DNA of 52,753 nucleotides from Oscillospiraceae bacterium (GTDB lineage: Bacteria; Bacillota; Clostridia; Oscillospirales; CAG-272). Shown piece after piece: positions 7,965-16,506 of the stretch (within the stretch, counting starts at the first letter, position 1; every line of letters starts with the position of its first letter). The position numbers and the translations under genes were made by a program. The DNA lies in assembly GCA_015064085.1 (NCBI GenBank), contig SVSX01000007.1, forward strand, positions 1 to 52,753. The letters run 5' to 3'. The notes under the pieces are model-generated. The model made no database searches. It saw only the letters and a program-made list of their open reading frames with translations, and was not told the DNA's origin.

Positions 7965-7970
7965 TAAATA

Positions 7971-8003
7971 TTAAAGGGTTATTGCGTTGCAATAACCCTT
8001 TAA
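7971..8003. terminator. Convergent-gene hairpin between sigG and rpmE
   Basis: A perfect 15-bp stem (7971-7985 with 7989-8003, loop GTT) lies between two convergent genes. It has AT-rich flanks on both sides but no long pure T-run. Confidence 0.7.
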
Positions 8004-8022
8004 TACGTATATTTCTTTTGAA

Positions 8023-8232
8023 TTACTTAGCGCTCTGCTCAAGTCTCTTCTTGAACTTGTCAACACGTCCGCCTGCATCAACGAACTTCTGCTTACCTGT
8101 GAAGAAGGGGTGGCACTTAGAGCAAATTTCAACTCTGATCTCTCCGCCCTTTGTGGACTTAGTTACTACAGACTCGCCGCATGCGCACTTGATTACGCAC
8201 TCTTCGTAATTAGGATGAATTCCCTGTTTCAT
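8023..8232 (-). CDS. rpmE: 50S ribosomal protein bL31, zinc-binding form
   Basis: A 69-residue ribosomal protein. The ATG at 8232 gives [11 protein letters not shown], the usual L31 start, with GGAG upstream; a frame start at 8253 would add seven unneeded residues. Four cysteines in the CxC and [10 protein letters not shown] segments mark the zinc-containing (C+) type, as opposed to the zinc-free paralogue induced in zinc starvation. It is monocistronic with its own promoter. Confidence 0.96.
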   Translation of the reverse strand: MKQGIHPNYEECVIKCACGESVVTKSTKGGEIRVEICSKCHPFFTGKQKFVDAGGRVDKFKKRLEQSAK

Positions 8233-8293
8233 TTTCTTTCTCCTTCGCTTCAATTATTTCGATGTTCTTTGACATCGGTACACGAACGGAGTT

Positions 8294-8322
8294 ATTATAC
8301 CACATTTAAAACCAAATTGCAA
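8294..8322 (-). promoter_or_regulatory. Promoter of rpmE
   Basis: On the minus strand TTGCAA (8317-8322), 17 bases, TATAAT (8294-8299). It gives a leader of about 55 bases before the rpmE ATG. Confidence 0.75.
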
Positions 8323-8344
8323 TACCTTTTTTAAATTTTTTTAA

Positions 8345-9082
8345 TTAAATTTCGGTTTCAAGCTCAACTCTCAGTCGCGCTATTATTTTTTTCTCGAGTC
8401 TCGATATATACGACTGTGATATGCCGAGGCGGTCAGCCACCTCCTTCTGAGTCAGCTCGGGCTCTCCCCTCATTCCGTATCTCAGCTCGATTATCTCCCG
8501 CTCTCGGTCCTCAAGGGCGGCTACCGCTCTGCGTATAGCTGCTCTTTCCTCAAGCTGCTCTATCTCAAATACGATACCATCCTCGTCGCTTCCGAGAATA
8601 TCGGAGAGCAAAAGCTCGTTTCCGTCCCAATCTACGTTAAGCGGCTCGTCGATAGACACCTCCGCCTTTATCCCCGAGGTCTTGCGTATGTACATAAGTA
8701 TCTCGTTCTCTATACACCTCGAGGCATAGGTTGCAAGCTTGATATTCTTATCGGCTCTGAAGGTGTTGATCGCCTTTACGAGTCCTATCGTGCCTATCGA
8801 CACAAGATCCTCGATACCGACCCCTGTATTTTCAAACCGCTTTGCTATATAGACCACAAGTCTCAGATTGTGCTCTATAAGCCTTTGCCTTGCGCCGTCG
8901 TCGACCTCAAGTCGGTCTATGACCGCCTGCTCCTCCTCGCGGGAGAGAGGCGCGGGAAGCACGTCAGGACCGTTAACGTAATAATTTCCGCCGCACCTCC
9001 TCGGAAATCTTCTCTTTATGGCTGACAGAAGCTCAAAGAGTCTGTGTCTCACCACACCAAAAAACAAAAGGATCATATCCAC
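8345..9082 (-). CDS. sigE: RNA polymerase sporulation sigma factor, pro-sigma-E
   Basis: A 245-residue mother-cell sigma factor. Strong family markers are [66 protein letters not shown] and the region 4 helix [12 protein letters not shown]. The first 30 or so residues are hydrophobic then basic ([11 protein letters not shown]), consistent with a membrane-tethering pro-sequence removed on activation. It begins 3 bases after spoIIGA, whose product is the processing protease, so the two form the classical spoIIG operon. Confidence 0.95.
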   Translation of the reverse strand: MDMILLFFGVVRHRLFELLSAIKRRFPRRCGGNYYVNGPDVLPAPLSREEEQAVIDRLEVDDGARQRLIEHNLRLVVYIAKRFENTGVGIEDLVSIGTIGLVKAINTFRADKNIKLATYASRCIENEILMYIRKTSGIKAEVSIDEPLNVDWDGNELLLSDILGSDEDGIVFEIEQLEERAAIRRAVAALEDREREIIELRYGMRGEPELTQKEVADRLGISQSYISRLEKKIIARLRVELETEI

Positions 9083-9085
9083 CTC

Positions 9086-9958
9086 CTAATTAATTAAAAG
9101 CTCACTCGGGATCAGCGCCTCGCTTCCGTCTGCCGTTCTGCCTATGTCCGACAGCGCGACTATAGCGTCCACCTCCCTCGCTCCCCCTTTACCTATCATC
9201 TCTATCCTCTCGGCTCTCACACCGACGAGGCTACCCTCGCCACCCGCCGTCCTTATGGGTATGAGCCGTATATTACGGGCGTCCTCCCGCCGCAATTCCG
9301 TCACGCGCATCCCCGACCCGCTTTTTGCCGCCCGTACGATCTCCCTCGGCAATATCGGCGAGATCGACTCGGCATCAACGAGAATACAAGGCTTTCCGCT
9401 TATAGGCTCACGCAAAAGATTTCCCGTGTCTGTCATAGCGCAAAGCCGCTTACTTTTCCCGCCGTATGAAACAACTATCTCACTTATAGGTTCAGCGCTC
9501 TTTCTCCTGAAAAATCTCCCTCCCACAAGGGTTATAATTCCGCTGATCGCCGCAAGGAGAGCGAAGAGCCAGACAGATATTCCGTCCGAGGTATCTTCCT
9601 CGATCGGGATATCCACTCTGTTAAGGAGGTTAAAAATAGCCGTCATAAAACCTCCGAGTGCCATAGAGACCGCAAGGTAAACAAGGGTATAAAGCGGCAG
9701 GTCGCGAAGCCTTCCCTTTTTATAAGATGCGACCGCCGAGATAAGCAAGCAGACCGCAAGATCCACCGCAAGCGCGAGAATCCTCCCGAAGGGTATAAAC
9801 AGCGCAAGATCGGCGTATATTCCTCCGATCGCCGCTCCAATAAGCGCTCTCGGCGTACTGAGCCTTCTTGAAAGTATTCGCGACGTAATAAAGAAGCACA
9901 AAAAATCCATACTGAAATTTATCAGAAACAGCAGGTCGACGTAAACTATCTCTCCCAA
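9086..9958 (-). CDS. spoIIGA: Sigma-E processing peptidase SpoIIGA
   Basis: A 290-residue membrane-embedded aspartic protease that cleaves pro-sigma-E at the sporulation septum. The N-terminal 140 residues hold about five hydrophobic helices. The C-terminal cytoplasmic domain carries the catalytic triad MTDTGN with Asp177, typical of the family, and downstream LIPIRT and LVGVRAE strands of the protease fold. Directly upstream of sigE. Confidence 0.94.
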   Translation of the reverse strand: MGEIVYVDLLFLINFSMDFLCFFITSRILSRRLSTPRALIGAAIGGIYADLALFIPFGRILALAVDLAVCLLISAVASYKKGRLRDLPLYTLVYLAVSMALGGFMTAIFNLLNRVDIPIEEDTSDGISVWLFALLAAISGIITLVGGRFFRRKSAEPISEIVVSYGGKSKRLCAMTDTGNLLREPISGKPCILVDAESISPILPREIVRAAKSGSGMRVTELRREDARNIRLIPIRTAGGEGSLVGVRAERIEMIGKGGAREVDAIVALSDIGRTADGSEALIPSELLIN

Positions 9959-9981
9959 TCCGATCCCCCCTTTGTAAGGAT

Positions 9982-10014
9982 ATTATACATCTTCCCGACC
10001 GAGTTTTTTGTCTT
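9982..10014 (-). promoter_or_regulatory. Possible Spo0A-type promoter of the spoIIGA-sigE operon
   Basis: On the minus strand a TATAAT at 9982-9987 lacks a 35 box at the usual distance but has AAGACA at 10009-10014, 21 bases upstream. The B. subtilis spoIIG promoter also has an overlong spacer and needs Spo0A. A TGCCGTA at 10023-10029 is one base from the 0A box TGNCGAA. Speculative. Confidence 0.35.
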
Positions 10015-10040
10015 ATTAGGTCTACGGCAAAAATTTTCCA

Positions 10041-10076
10041 AAAAAAAAGCCCCCAATCTCACATAAGGAAATTGGG
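10041..10076 (-). terminator. Terminator after jag
   Basis: CCCAAT (10052-10057) pairs with ATTGGG (10071-10076) and the run of A at 10041-10048 is a T-run on the minus strand. It ends the rpmH-to-jag unit before spoIIGA. Confidence 0.65.
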
Positions 10077-10094
10077 TGACTTTTCGATTTTATC

Positions 10095-10742
10095 TTATGC
10101 CTTCTTGGTATCGAGATACATAACTACCTTTCTGTTGCTGTCAGAACCGATAGAGTTTGTGGAAACGCCCTCGATCTTCTGTACCTCAGAATGGATTATT
10201 CTTCTCTCGTAGGGATTCATAGGCTCGAGCATAACGCTCTTCTTATACTTGAGGACCTTTTCAGCCATTCTTCTCGCCAAAGCTCTGAGAGTCTCCTCTC
10301 TCTTTGCTCTGTAGCCCTCAACGTCAACGCTGATCTTAACGTACTCTCTCTTCTCGCCGTTTACCTTCTTGTTAGCCGCGAGATTTGCGAGATACTGAAG
10401 AGCGTCAAGGGTCTCACCGTGATGTCCTATAAGGATCGCGGCATTTCCGCCCTCAACGGTTATTTTCTTTTCCCCTGCCTCACCGTCGGTCATAGTTACT
10501 GTTGACTCGACATTCATATTGGCAAGAAGCTCCTTCACCATTGCGAGAGCGTCCTCCTCACCGCCTACGTTATATGTCGCGGTGATCTTTGCAAGGGTAG
10601 CGCCGATTCCAAGGAAGCCCTTCTTGGGCTCTTCATCGACGGTATATTCCAATTTTTCAACGCTGTCCGCGCCAAGCTCACGAGCGGCAAGCTCAAGAGC
10701 CTCTTCAACGGTCTTTGCGCTGATTACAACTTCTTTTTTCAC
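10095..10742 (-). CDS. jag: RNA-binding protein Jag/KhpB (SpoIIIJ-associated)
   Basis: A 215-residue protein with a Jag-N domain (1-52, containing EPKKGFLGIG), a KH domain (about 75-145, with the GHHGETLDALQYL loop) and a C-terminal R3H domain (about 150-210, MNPYERRIIHS). The family binds RNA and affects cell-wall synthesis and sporulation. It lies 17 bases after yidC, as in most Firmicutes. Confidence 0.95.
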   Translation of the reverse strand: MKKEVVISAKTVEEALELAARELGADSVEKLEYTVDEEPKKGFLGIGATLAKITATYNVGGEEDALAMVKELLANMNVESTVTMTDGEAGEKKITVEGGNAAILIGHHGETLDALQYLANLAANKKVNGEKREYVKISVDVEGYRAKREETLRALARRMAEKVLKYKKSVMLEPMNPYERRIIHSEVQKIEGVSTNSIGSDSNRKVVMYLDTKKA

Positions 10743-10759
10743 TTTCGTACTCCGTTAGA

Positions 10760-11977
10760 TTATTTTTTATCTTCTTTGTCTTTTTTCTTTTTGCGAAATT
10801 TCTCGCGGTAGGATTCCATCGCAGAATGGGGATTATCTTCCTTCATCTGCGCCTGACCTATAATACCGTTGTCTGCCTTTTCTTCCTTCTTATCAGGACC
10901 GAGAGCCTCGTGAGTCTCCTCCTCGGCAGCCTCCTCGCTCTGCTTTTTAGGCTTCTGCTGAGGGGTTACGTCCTCATAATCATCATCGTCGATATGATGC
11001 AGTGAGCGAACCTTCTTGTCAGAAGGAGCTGTGCTTCTCTGCGGCTTTGAAGAGCCGTACTCGCTTTCCGCTGCCTTGAGCTCCTCCTCTGTATAGGTAG
11101 GAATAGGCATACAGATCTTGATGAGGAACTGCTTGAGCATACCGATAATACACTTGAATATCCAATATACGCCGAGAGCCGCGGGAACGCTGAAGGTAAT
11201 GGCAACGCTCATCAGAGGCATAGCGTAATCCATTATCTTATTCGAGCAGCCCATAGAAGCGTCCTGTACAGGCTGATATGTCAGTTTGCGGTTTACCTTC
11301 ATACTGAGGAAATATACCACAAAGGTAAGCACGGGAACGAGCATAAGCCAGTTGAAGTTTGTGAATGCGGGAATATCCGCAAGGTTCACAGCGCCTCCAA
11401 AGATAGTGAGATTAGGAACATCGGCAGCCGAGCTTATCACGTCGGAAAAGCCCTCTACGTTTGCAAAAGGCGCTGTTCCGTCCTTCTCTATTACCCTTCT
11501 CATAGCATCCATAAGGTTAATGTTTCTCGCCGCGTCAAACTTTACGTCGGCAAATTCCGAATAACCCTTTACGACACCCATTACTCCGTTGATAGCCTTC
11601 TCGGAAAATCCGCAGATATACTTCAAGGGGTTCATAACGATATTATAGAGAGCGATAATTATCGGGAACTGTATAAAGATCTGCAAGCATCCCGCCATAG
11701 GGCTGTAGCCTTCCTTAGAATACATTTCCTGAATTTCCTGCGACATCTTCTGCTTTGTCGCGTTATCTTCACGTCCTGCATACTTTTTACGGATAGCCAT
11801 TTCCTTGGGGCGAAGCTTTGCCTGCTTTCTTGAGTTTCTCTGTTGCATAATTCCAAAGGGCAAAAGCAAGATCTCAACGATAACGGCGAAGATCAATAGC
11901 GCGAAGAAATACTGATTTCCCACAAGATCGTTACAGAATCTTATGATTCCGCCCATCAGAGTGTTAATTAATTCCAT
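10760..11977 (-). CDS. yidC: Membrane protein insertase YidC/OxaA (SpoIIIJ-like)
   Basis: A 405-residue insertase. The first membrane helix (NQYFFALLIFAVIVEILLLP) is followed by the basic hydrophilic loop QQRNSRKQAKLRPKE, the conserved cytoplasmic region and further helices; GCLQIFIQFPIIIALY and the late LGVYWIFKCIIGMLKQF are typical 60KD_IMP signatures. No lipobox is present. The C-terminal 110 residues are a charged, low-complexity tail rich in Glu, Lys and Asp, longer than in B. subtilis SpoIIIJ. Only a weak ribosome site (AAAAGAA) precedes the ATG. Confidence 0.94.
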   Translation of the reverse strand: MELINTLMGGIIRFCNDLVGNQYFFALLIFAVIVEILLLPFGIMQQRNSRKQAKLRPKEMAIRKKYAGREDNATKQKMSQEIQEMYSKEGYSPMAGCLQIFIQFPIIIALYNIVMNPLKYICGFSEKAINGVMGVVKGYSEFADVKFDAARNINLMDAMRRVIEKDGTAPFANVEGFSDVISSAADVPNLTIFGGAVNLADIPAFTNFNWLMLVPVLTFVVYFLSMKVNRKLTYQPVQDASMGCSNKIMDYAMPLMSVAITFSVPAALGVYWIFKCIIGMLKQFLIKICMPIPTYTEEELKAAESEYGSSKPQRSTAPSDKKVRSLHHIDDDDYEDVTPQQKPKKQSEEAAEEETHEALGPDKKEEKADNGIIGQAQMKEDNPHSAMESYREKFRKKKKDKEDKK

Positions 11978-12049
11978 AATTCTTTTATTTTGCGTCGGAA
12001 CGCAAAATACCTCTCTGTTTTTTGATGTGTTGCTGTCATTGATACTCGA

Positions 12050-12304
12050 TTATTTTTTCTCACGCCTGTCCCTGTATTTGGGGATCTTCTTTGGCGGCAC
12101 TGGGTCGTAACCGCATTTGCAGAACGGATTACAGCGCAGAATGCGCCACACCGTCAATGCCATTCCCACAAAAAAGCCTCGTTGTGAAAATGCCTCAATG
12201 GCATAAGCTGAACAGGTCGGTGTAAACCGACAAGTGGGACTTCCCTTCAGCGGAGATAAAAATTTTTGATACTTTCGTATCAGCCATATACAAACATGCT
12301 TCAT
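12050..12304 (-). CDS. yidD: Membrane protein insertion efficiency factor YidD
   Basis: An 84-residue protein with the family core [24 protein letters not shown] and [18 protein letters not shown], including the conserved cysteines. YidD assists YidC-mediated insertion at the membrane. It overlaps the rnpA stop by 4 bases (ATGA), implying coupled translation. Confidence 0.95.
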   Translation of the reverse strand: MKHVCIWLIRKYQKFLSPLKGSPTCRFTPTCSAYAIEAFSQRGFFVGMALTVWRILRCNPFCKCGYDPVPPKKIPKYRDRREKK

Positions 12305-12699
12305 TTTTCTTCCGACACGGGCGGCTTTTCCGCCGCGTACATTTTGAGATCGACAAAAGCGGCGTCAAGCTCCGAAAGCACGTCGCCGGTCTTCTTACCG
12401 ACAATAGCGCCCCTGGCGCTTATCACGATAAGATATCCGCGGCGAAGCCTTCCCGAGCAGGCTCTGTACGCCTCTCTGATTATCCGCTTCGTTCTGTTAC
12501 GGCACACAGCTCCACCGATCTTCTTTGACACGGTGAGCCCCAGACGGTTGAGATATTCTCCCGTCGGATTTGCGTTCATCAGCCTCTTCGCGGCAAGATC
12601 CTTAAGCACGTAAACAGCAACGTAACGTCCAACGTATCTCTTGCCTCTCGTATATGCCTTATTATAGAGGTGATTTTCTTTTATAGCCGTTTCTTTCAT
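12301..12699 (-). CDS. rnpA: Ribonuclease P protein component
   Basis: A 132-residue basic protein that binds the RNase P RNA for tRNA 5' maturation. [19 protein letters not shown] followed by KRIIREAYR is the diagnostic RNR region. The start at 12699 is chosen because AAAGGAAG lies upstream and because 29 extra residues of the longest frame have no family counterpart. It follows rpmH. Confidence 0.94.
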   Translation of the reverse strand: MKETAIKENHLYNKAYTRGKRYVGRYVAVYVLKDLAAKRLMNANPTGEYLNRLGLTVSKKIGGAVCRNRTKRIIREAYRACSGRLRRGYLIVISARGAIVGKKTGDVLSELDAAFVDLKMYAAEKPPVSEEK

Positions 12700-12812
12700 C
12701 TCATCTCTTCCTTTCGAAGGTTCTCCTTCGATGACCCAAGCATAGTAAAAACCCCGATGTATCGAATCTGATGATTTCGGTGGCATCGGCGGTTTTTATA
12801 TCTAAGCTATAA

Positions 12813-12947
12813 TTAATAGGTCAGTCTTTTTCTGCCCTTAGCGCGTCTTCTCTTGAGTACGTTTCTGCCGTCAGCAGTTGCCATTCTCTTTCTGAAGCCA
12901 TGCTCTTTTTTTCTCTGTCTCTTCTTAGGCTGGTATGTTCTGAGCAT
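12813..12947 (-). CDS. rpmH: 50S ribosomal protein bL34
   Basis: A 44-residue, very basic protein. It reads [20 protein letters not shown], then [20 protein letters not shown] and ends RLTY: a textbook L34. GGGAGGTG precedes the ATG. It is the first gene of the rpmH-rnpA-yidD-yidC-jag unit. In many bacteria dnaA and the origin lie next to it, but here nrdR does. Confidence 0.97.
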   Translation of the reverse strand: MLRTYQPKKRQRKKEHGFRKRMATADGRNVLKRRRAKGRKRLTY

Positions 12948-13050
12948 TCTCTGCACCTCCCTTATTTTTCGTTATTCCGGACACGAGTATCCGGAAAGTT
13001 CCGGAAGCGTGTTGCTTGTTTGCATTGCAAAATTTCAATGACACCATATT

Positions 13051-13079
13051 ATTAAACCACATTTTTTTCATTTTGTCAA
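13051..13079 (-). promoter_or_regulatory. Promoter of the rpmH unit
   Basis: On the minus strand TTGACA (13074-13079), 17 bases, TTTAAT (13051-13056). The leader of about 100 bases contains a TTCCGGA/TCCGGAA inverted repeat around 12975-13000. Confidence 0.75.
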
Positions 13080-13131
13080 GAGTTTTTTGAAAATTTCAAG
13101 GTAAAATATCAAAAATATAGGTTTTCTACAG

Positions 13132-13575
13132 TTATTTTCTGCGTTTGAGGCTGCTGAGCTCCATAATAAAGGTATCAAGATCCTTGAATTCTCTGTAAAC
13201 CGAGGCAAATCTGACGTAAGCGACCTCGTCTCTTGCCTTGAGCTTATCCATAACTATCTCTCCAAGCTCCTTCGTTGTGATCTCTCCCGTGAGCGCGTTG
13301 TGGAGCTCATTTTCGATCTCAGCCACGATCTCCTCGGAATTTACGGGGCGCTTTTCGCAAGCCTTCATTATACCCGAAAGGAGCTTATTCTTATCAAATA
13401 TCTCCTTTGTGCCGTTTTTCTTGATAACGAATATCTGCACAGTTTCGATTATTTCATAGGTAGTGAATCTCTTCTGGCACTGACGGCATTCTCTTCTTCT
13501 TCTGATGGTATTTCCTTCTGTCAGTCTTGAATCTATTACCTTACTGTCAGGAGTTCCGCAGGCGGGACATTTCAT
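13132..13575 (-). CDS. nrdR: Transcriptional repressor NrdR
   Basis: A 147-residue zinc-ribbon/ATP-cone regulator that represses ribonucleotide reductase genes in response to dATP/ATP. The zinc ribbon is CPACG ... [12 protein letters not shown] (Cys pairs near residues 3-6 and 31-34) with the basic RRRREC between; the ATP cone follows (about 46-136). The start at 13575 matches the family MKCPxCG opening; a TTG at 13608 would add 11 residues. Confidence 0.95.
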   Translation of the reverse strand: MKCPACGTPDSKVIDSRLTEGNTIRRRRECRQCQKRFTTYEIIETVQIFVIKKNGTKEIFDKNKLLSGIMKACEKRPVNSEEIVAEIENELHNALTGEITTKELGEIVMDKLKARDEVAYVRFASVYREFKDLDTFIMELSSLKRRK

Positions 13576-13626
13576 ATCTGCTACACAGCCAATAGGCGAT
13601 CCTTTCAAAAAATTAAGTACGCCTAT

Positions 13627-13655
13627 ATTCTACCACATTTTTTTCAATTTGTAAA
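13627..13655 (-). promoter_or_regulatory. Promoter of nrdR
   Basis: On the minus strand TTTACA (13650-13655), 17 bases, TAGAAT (13627-13632). The 35 box overlaps the last codons of the gene at 13644-13946. Confidence 0.6.
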
Positions 13656-13946
13656 GTACAAATTATCCCCCTCGGTCACTAAATTATCGCGTACGATATC
13701 GTAAAATGTGCAGCTCGTCACAAGATTTGAGGATATAGTCCGAAAAAGCGCTCTCGAACGCTCCTCTTCGCCTCCGACCACTGCAAAAGCGCTGCCGTCT
13801 TCCGATTCGATCCCCACTGCAAAAAATTTCGCGCCCGAGGACAATTCTATCTCATATAAGGAATATTCGGTCTCCTTTCCCGCCACCGTTTCTGATACAG
13901 TTTCGTATTTTTTGATACTTTCTTTTGTAAGTAATTGATTTTTCAT
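13644..13946 (-). CDS. Small hypothetical protein (possibly DUF6514-like)
   Basis: A 100-residue soluble protein with a plausible ribosome site (AAAGGAG) before the ATG at 13946. It has alternating beta-strand-like segments (YSLYEIELSSGAKFFAVGI, AFAVVGGEEERSRALF) and ends with CTFYDIVRDNL. From memory this resembles a short clostridial family called DUF6514, but I cannot confirm that. It sits just upstream of nrdR in the same direction, possibly in another transcript. Confidence 0.65.
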   Translation of the reverse strand: MKNQLLTKESIKKYETVSETVAGKETEYSLYEIELSSGAKFFAVGIESEDGSAFAVVGGEEERSRALFRTISSNLVTSCTFYDIVRDNLVTEGDNLYFTN

Positions 13947-14325
13947 TTTTTATCTCCTTTTTTGTCGGTATAAAGATTATACTCCTTTTTTCGTCCTCGA
14001 ATTATTAAGAAAAAGGGCGCTTAATTTCGGATAAGCTTTTATTTATGCCATTTTGTCGTAGGTTACTGTATAAATGTCGTCGCGTTTCGAATTTTTATTC
14101 CTTTTTTTGATATCACAGACCATATTTTTTCAAACGCTCCTCCGACTGACAGCTCTGCCATAAGCAAACTATAGACAAACACCCCTCGAATAATGTATAA
14201 TAATCTCGGAAAGCGCACCGAAATACAGGCTTCAAATAAAATTTTCAGGAAAAATTTTATTTTGCGGTTATATTTTTGGCTTTTTGCTAAAACAAGAATA
14301 ATTATGCAAAACCAAGGAGATTTTT
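13947..14325. other. Divergent intergenic region
   Basis: About 380 AT-rich bases between a minus-strand and a plus-strand gene. It holds a + promoter (TAGACA 14172-14177, 18 bases, TATAAT 14196-14201) and, downstream of it, a 12-bp hairpin AAATAAAATTTT/AAAATTTTATTT (14234-14245 with 14251-14262) followed by GCGG rather than a T-run. The hairpin may act in the leader of the gene at 14326. No coding signal is seen. Confidence 0.5.
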
Positions 14326-14604
14326 ATGAATAAAAGATACATACCGAAGAAAAAAAACAAGCTCAATTCAAGAAGACCCCTCTCTCGGATCGCCGAAAAG
14401 GTCTTTTATTTCGGACTTTCTGTAATTCTTTTTTATTTGCTCTCGTTTCTTATAGTTATTATCAACTCACACGATATTCCCTCATACGTTCTTTCTCATA
14501 TCCATTTTGACAGCCTTGAGCACATCGTCATGAGCGCCACTCTCATTATAATCGGCACTGCCGTGATCGACCTTTGCGAAAAGGAGGGGGCGGAACGCCA
14601 CTGA
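14326..14604 (+). CDS. Small membrane protein of unknown function
   Basis: A 92-residue protein with an AAGGAG ribosome site before the ATG. The first 25 residues are strongly basic (RYIPKKKNKLNSRR), followed by a hydrophobic helix (about 28-47) and a second near 66-82, so both ends probably face the cytoplasm. I do not recognise the family. It opens a + strand run leading to the peptidoglycan-binding genes. Confidence 0.7.
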   Translation: MNKRYIPKKKNKLNSRRPLSRIAEKVFYFGLSVILFYLLSFLIVIINSHDIPSYVLSHIHFDSLEHIVMSATLIIIGTAVIDLCEKEGAERH

Positions 14605-14671
14605 GAGTCACAGATCCCTCTCTTCACTCATATACTTTCTACCGAAGAATAAAACGAAAGGAAAGTATCTG

Positions 14672-15094
14672 ATGAACAATTCAACTCCCCAAATTCCAAT
14701 AGAGGGTTATCTCATCGTGAAGGTATCGACCGCGAGAGGTGCTATACCCATCGAGGGCGCGTCTGTAAATATAAGAGCCTCAAACTCCGAAAGCTCCGAT
14801 ATAATTTACACTCTTGTGACCGACTCCGAAGGAAAGACCGAAAAGATCTCTTTACCAACGCCGCCGAGAGCTCTTTCCGAGTCACCGGGTAACGTCGCCC
14901 CATACGCTCTCTATGACATCGACGTTTTCAAGGAGGGATACGCCGACCTTTTTATACACAAAGTACCTCTTTTCGGCTCGATAACGGCGATACAGCCCGC
15001 AATACTTATTCCCCTTCCCGACAATAGATTCACCGACTCCTACGACCCTTCAGGCTCATCGAGCCCCTCAGACTCGATCACAGGAGGTGAATAA
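14672..15094 (+). CDS. CarboxypepD_reg-like beta-sandwich protein
   Basis: A 140-residue protein. Residues 12-100 look like a carboxypeptidase-regulatory/Cna-B type fold: GYLIVKVSTARGAIPIEGAS, then TDSEGKTEKISLPTP and YDIDVFKEGYADLF. No signal peptide. A Ser/Pro/Asp-rich tail (DPSGSSSPSDS) follows. Its stop codon touches the next ATG at 15095, so it is translationally coupled to the SpoIID-like protein. It may be a structural partner of that protein at the spore or cell surface; this is inferred from position. Confidence 0.75.
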   Translation: MNNSTPQIPIEGYLIVKVSTARGAIPIEGASVNIRASNSESSDIIYTLVTDSEGKTEKISLPTPPRALSESPGNVAPYALYDIDVFKEGYADLFIHKVPLFGSITAIQPAILIPLPDNRFTDSYDPSGSSSPSDSITGGE

Positions 15095-16495
15095 ATGAAC
15101 GTAAACCTTCCCTTTATTCCCGAAACCGTCACGGTACACCTTGGCTCACCATCCTCAAACGCGGAAAACGTCACCCTTCCCTTCGTTGACTACATAGCCA
15201 ACGTCGCCTCAAGCGAGATATATCCCACCTGGCCCGAAAACGCCATAAGAGCAAATATCTACGCGCAGATATCCTACACGCTGAACCGCATATACACAGA
15301 GTATTACCGCTCTCAGGGATACGATTTCGACATCACGAACTCCACCGCATTTGATCAGTCCTTTGTCAAAGGAAGAGATATTTTTGAAAATGTTTATCAG
15401 ATAGTCAGCGAGATATTCAATGATTATATTTCGCGAAGAGGCAACGTCGAACCGCTTTTCGCTCAGTATTGCGACGGTGTGGAGGTAACCTGCGGCGGAC
15501 TCTCACAATGGGGGAGCGTCGAGCTTGCTAACAGAGGATATACCCCTTATGAAATACTGACCTATTACTATGGGAACGATATCGATATCGTCACAGACGC
15601 TCCCGTCCAGAGCATAACCGAAAGCGTTCCCGAGCGCCCCCTGCGCCTCGGAAACGTGGGAAATGACGTCAGGTCTATGCAGATACGGCTCAACAGGATC
15701 TCTGATAACTACCCCTCTATCCCCAAGATCGCTCTTCCCGACGGGTATTTTTCCTTCGACACAGAGGAGGCGGTAAAGCAATTTCAGCGTGTCTTCTCCC
15801 TGACCCCCGACGGCATTGTGGGGAAAGCCACCTGGTACAGAATACAGTTTATATACAATGCCGTCAAAAAGCTCAACGAGCTCAATTCCGAGGGTATAAC
15901 TCTTTCGGAGGTGACCGATCAGTTTGACGACACGGTAGTGCCGGGCAGCAGCGGGGTAGGTGTTGCGGAACTTCAGTATCTTCTCGATTATCTTTCGGCG
16001 TTCTATGAAGCTATTCCGTCAGTAAACATCGACGGAATATACGGTCCTGCCACGGAAAGCGCTGTAAGGTCGGCTCAAAGGCTGTTCGGTCTTCCCGAAA
16101 CCGGCATCTTTGATCTTAACACCTGGGAAGCCATATACAGAACCTATCTGGGATTTATCGAAACTATTCCCGTAAAATACGTTGAGGGCAACACGATCCC
16201 CTACCCGGGTGTACCGCTTCGCCTCGGCGCTTCCTCGGACAGTGTCTCTCTGCTTCAGGAGTATCTAAACTATATCTCCGACACCTTCACCGAGATACCG
16301 AGTCTTCCCGTTACGGGATATTTCGGCTCTCAGACAGACGCTGCCGTCAGAGCCTTTCAGGAGCTTTTCGGTATCACACCAACAGGTACGGTCGGCGCTA
16401 CGACCTGGTTCGCTATAACCTCGATATACAGTGATCTATATAACGGCAGCCGACTTGGCGAGGGACAATATCCCGGCTTTGAAACGGGAAGATGA
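15095..16495 (+). CDS. SpoIID-like domain protein with three PG-binding modules
   Basis: A 466-residue protein. Residues about 28-170 resemble the SpoIID/LytB fold: an ASSE segment with Glu41 in the place of the SpoIID catalytic Glu, then WPENAIRANIYAQ, and GGLSQWGSVELANRGYTPYE with ILTYYYG. Three PG_binding_1 repeats follow at about 182-250, 283-350 and 375-445, each ending in a GxxxxxTW motif. No signal peptide or membrane helix is visible, so it may act inside the mother cell on the spore cortex or be released by lysis. A link to sporulation is inferred from the SpoIID-like part and nearby sigma genes. Confidence 0.8.
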   Translation: MNVNLPFIPETVTVHLGSPSSNAENVTLPFVDYIANVASSEIYPTWPENAIRANIYAQISYTLNRIYTEYYRSQGYDFDITNSTAFDQSFVKGRDIFENVYQIVSEIFNDYISRRGNVEPLFAQYCDGVEVTCGGLSQWGSVELANRGYTPYEILTYYYGNDIDIVTDAPVQSITESVPERPLRLGNVGNDVRSMQIRLNRISDNYPSIPKIALPDGYFSFDTEEAVKQFQRVFSLTPDGIVGKATWYRIQFIYNAVKKLNELNSEGITLSEVTDQFDDTVVPGSSGVGVAELQYLLDYLSAFYEAIPSVNIDGIYGPATESAVRSAQRLFGLPETGIFDLNTWEAIYRTYLGFIETIPVKYVEGNTIPYPGVPLRLGASSDSVSLLQEYLNYISDTFTEIPSLPVTGYFGSQTDAAVRAFQELFGITPTGTVGATTWFAITSIYSDLYNGSRLGEGQYPGFETGR

Positions 16496-16506
16496 AAGGA
16501 GCGACT

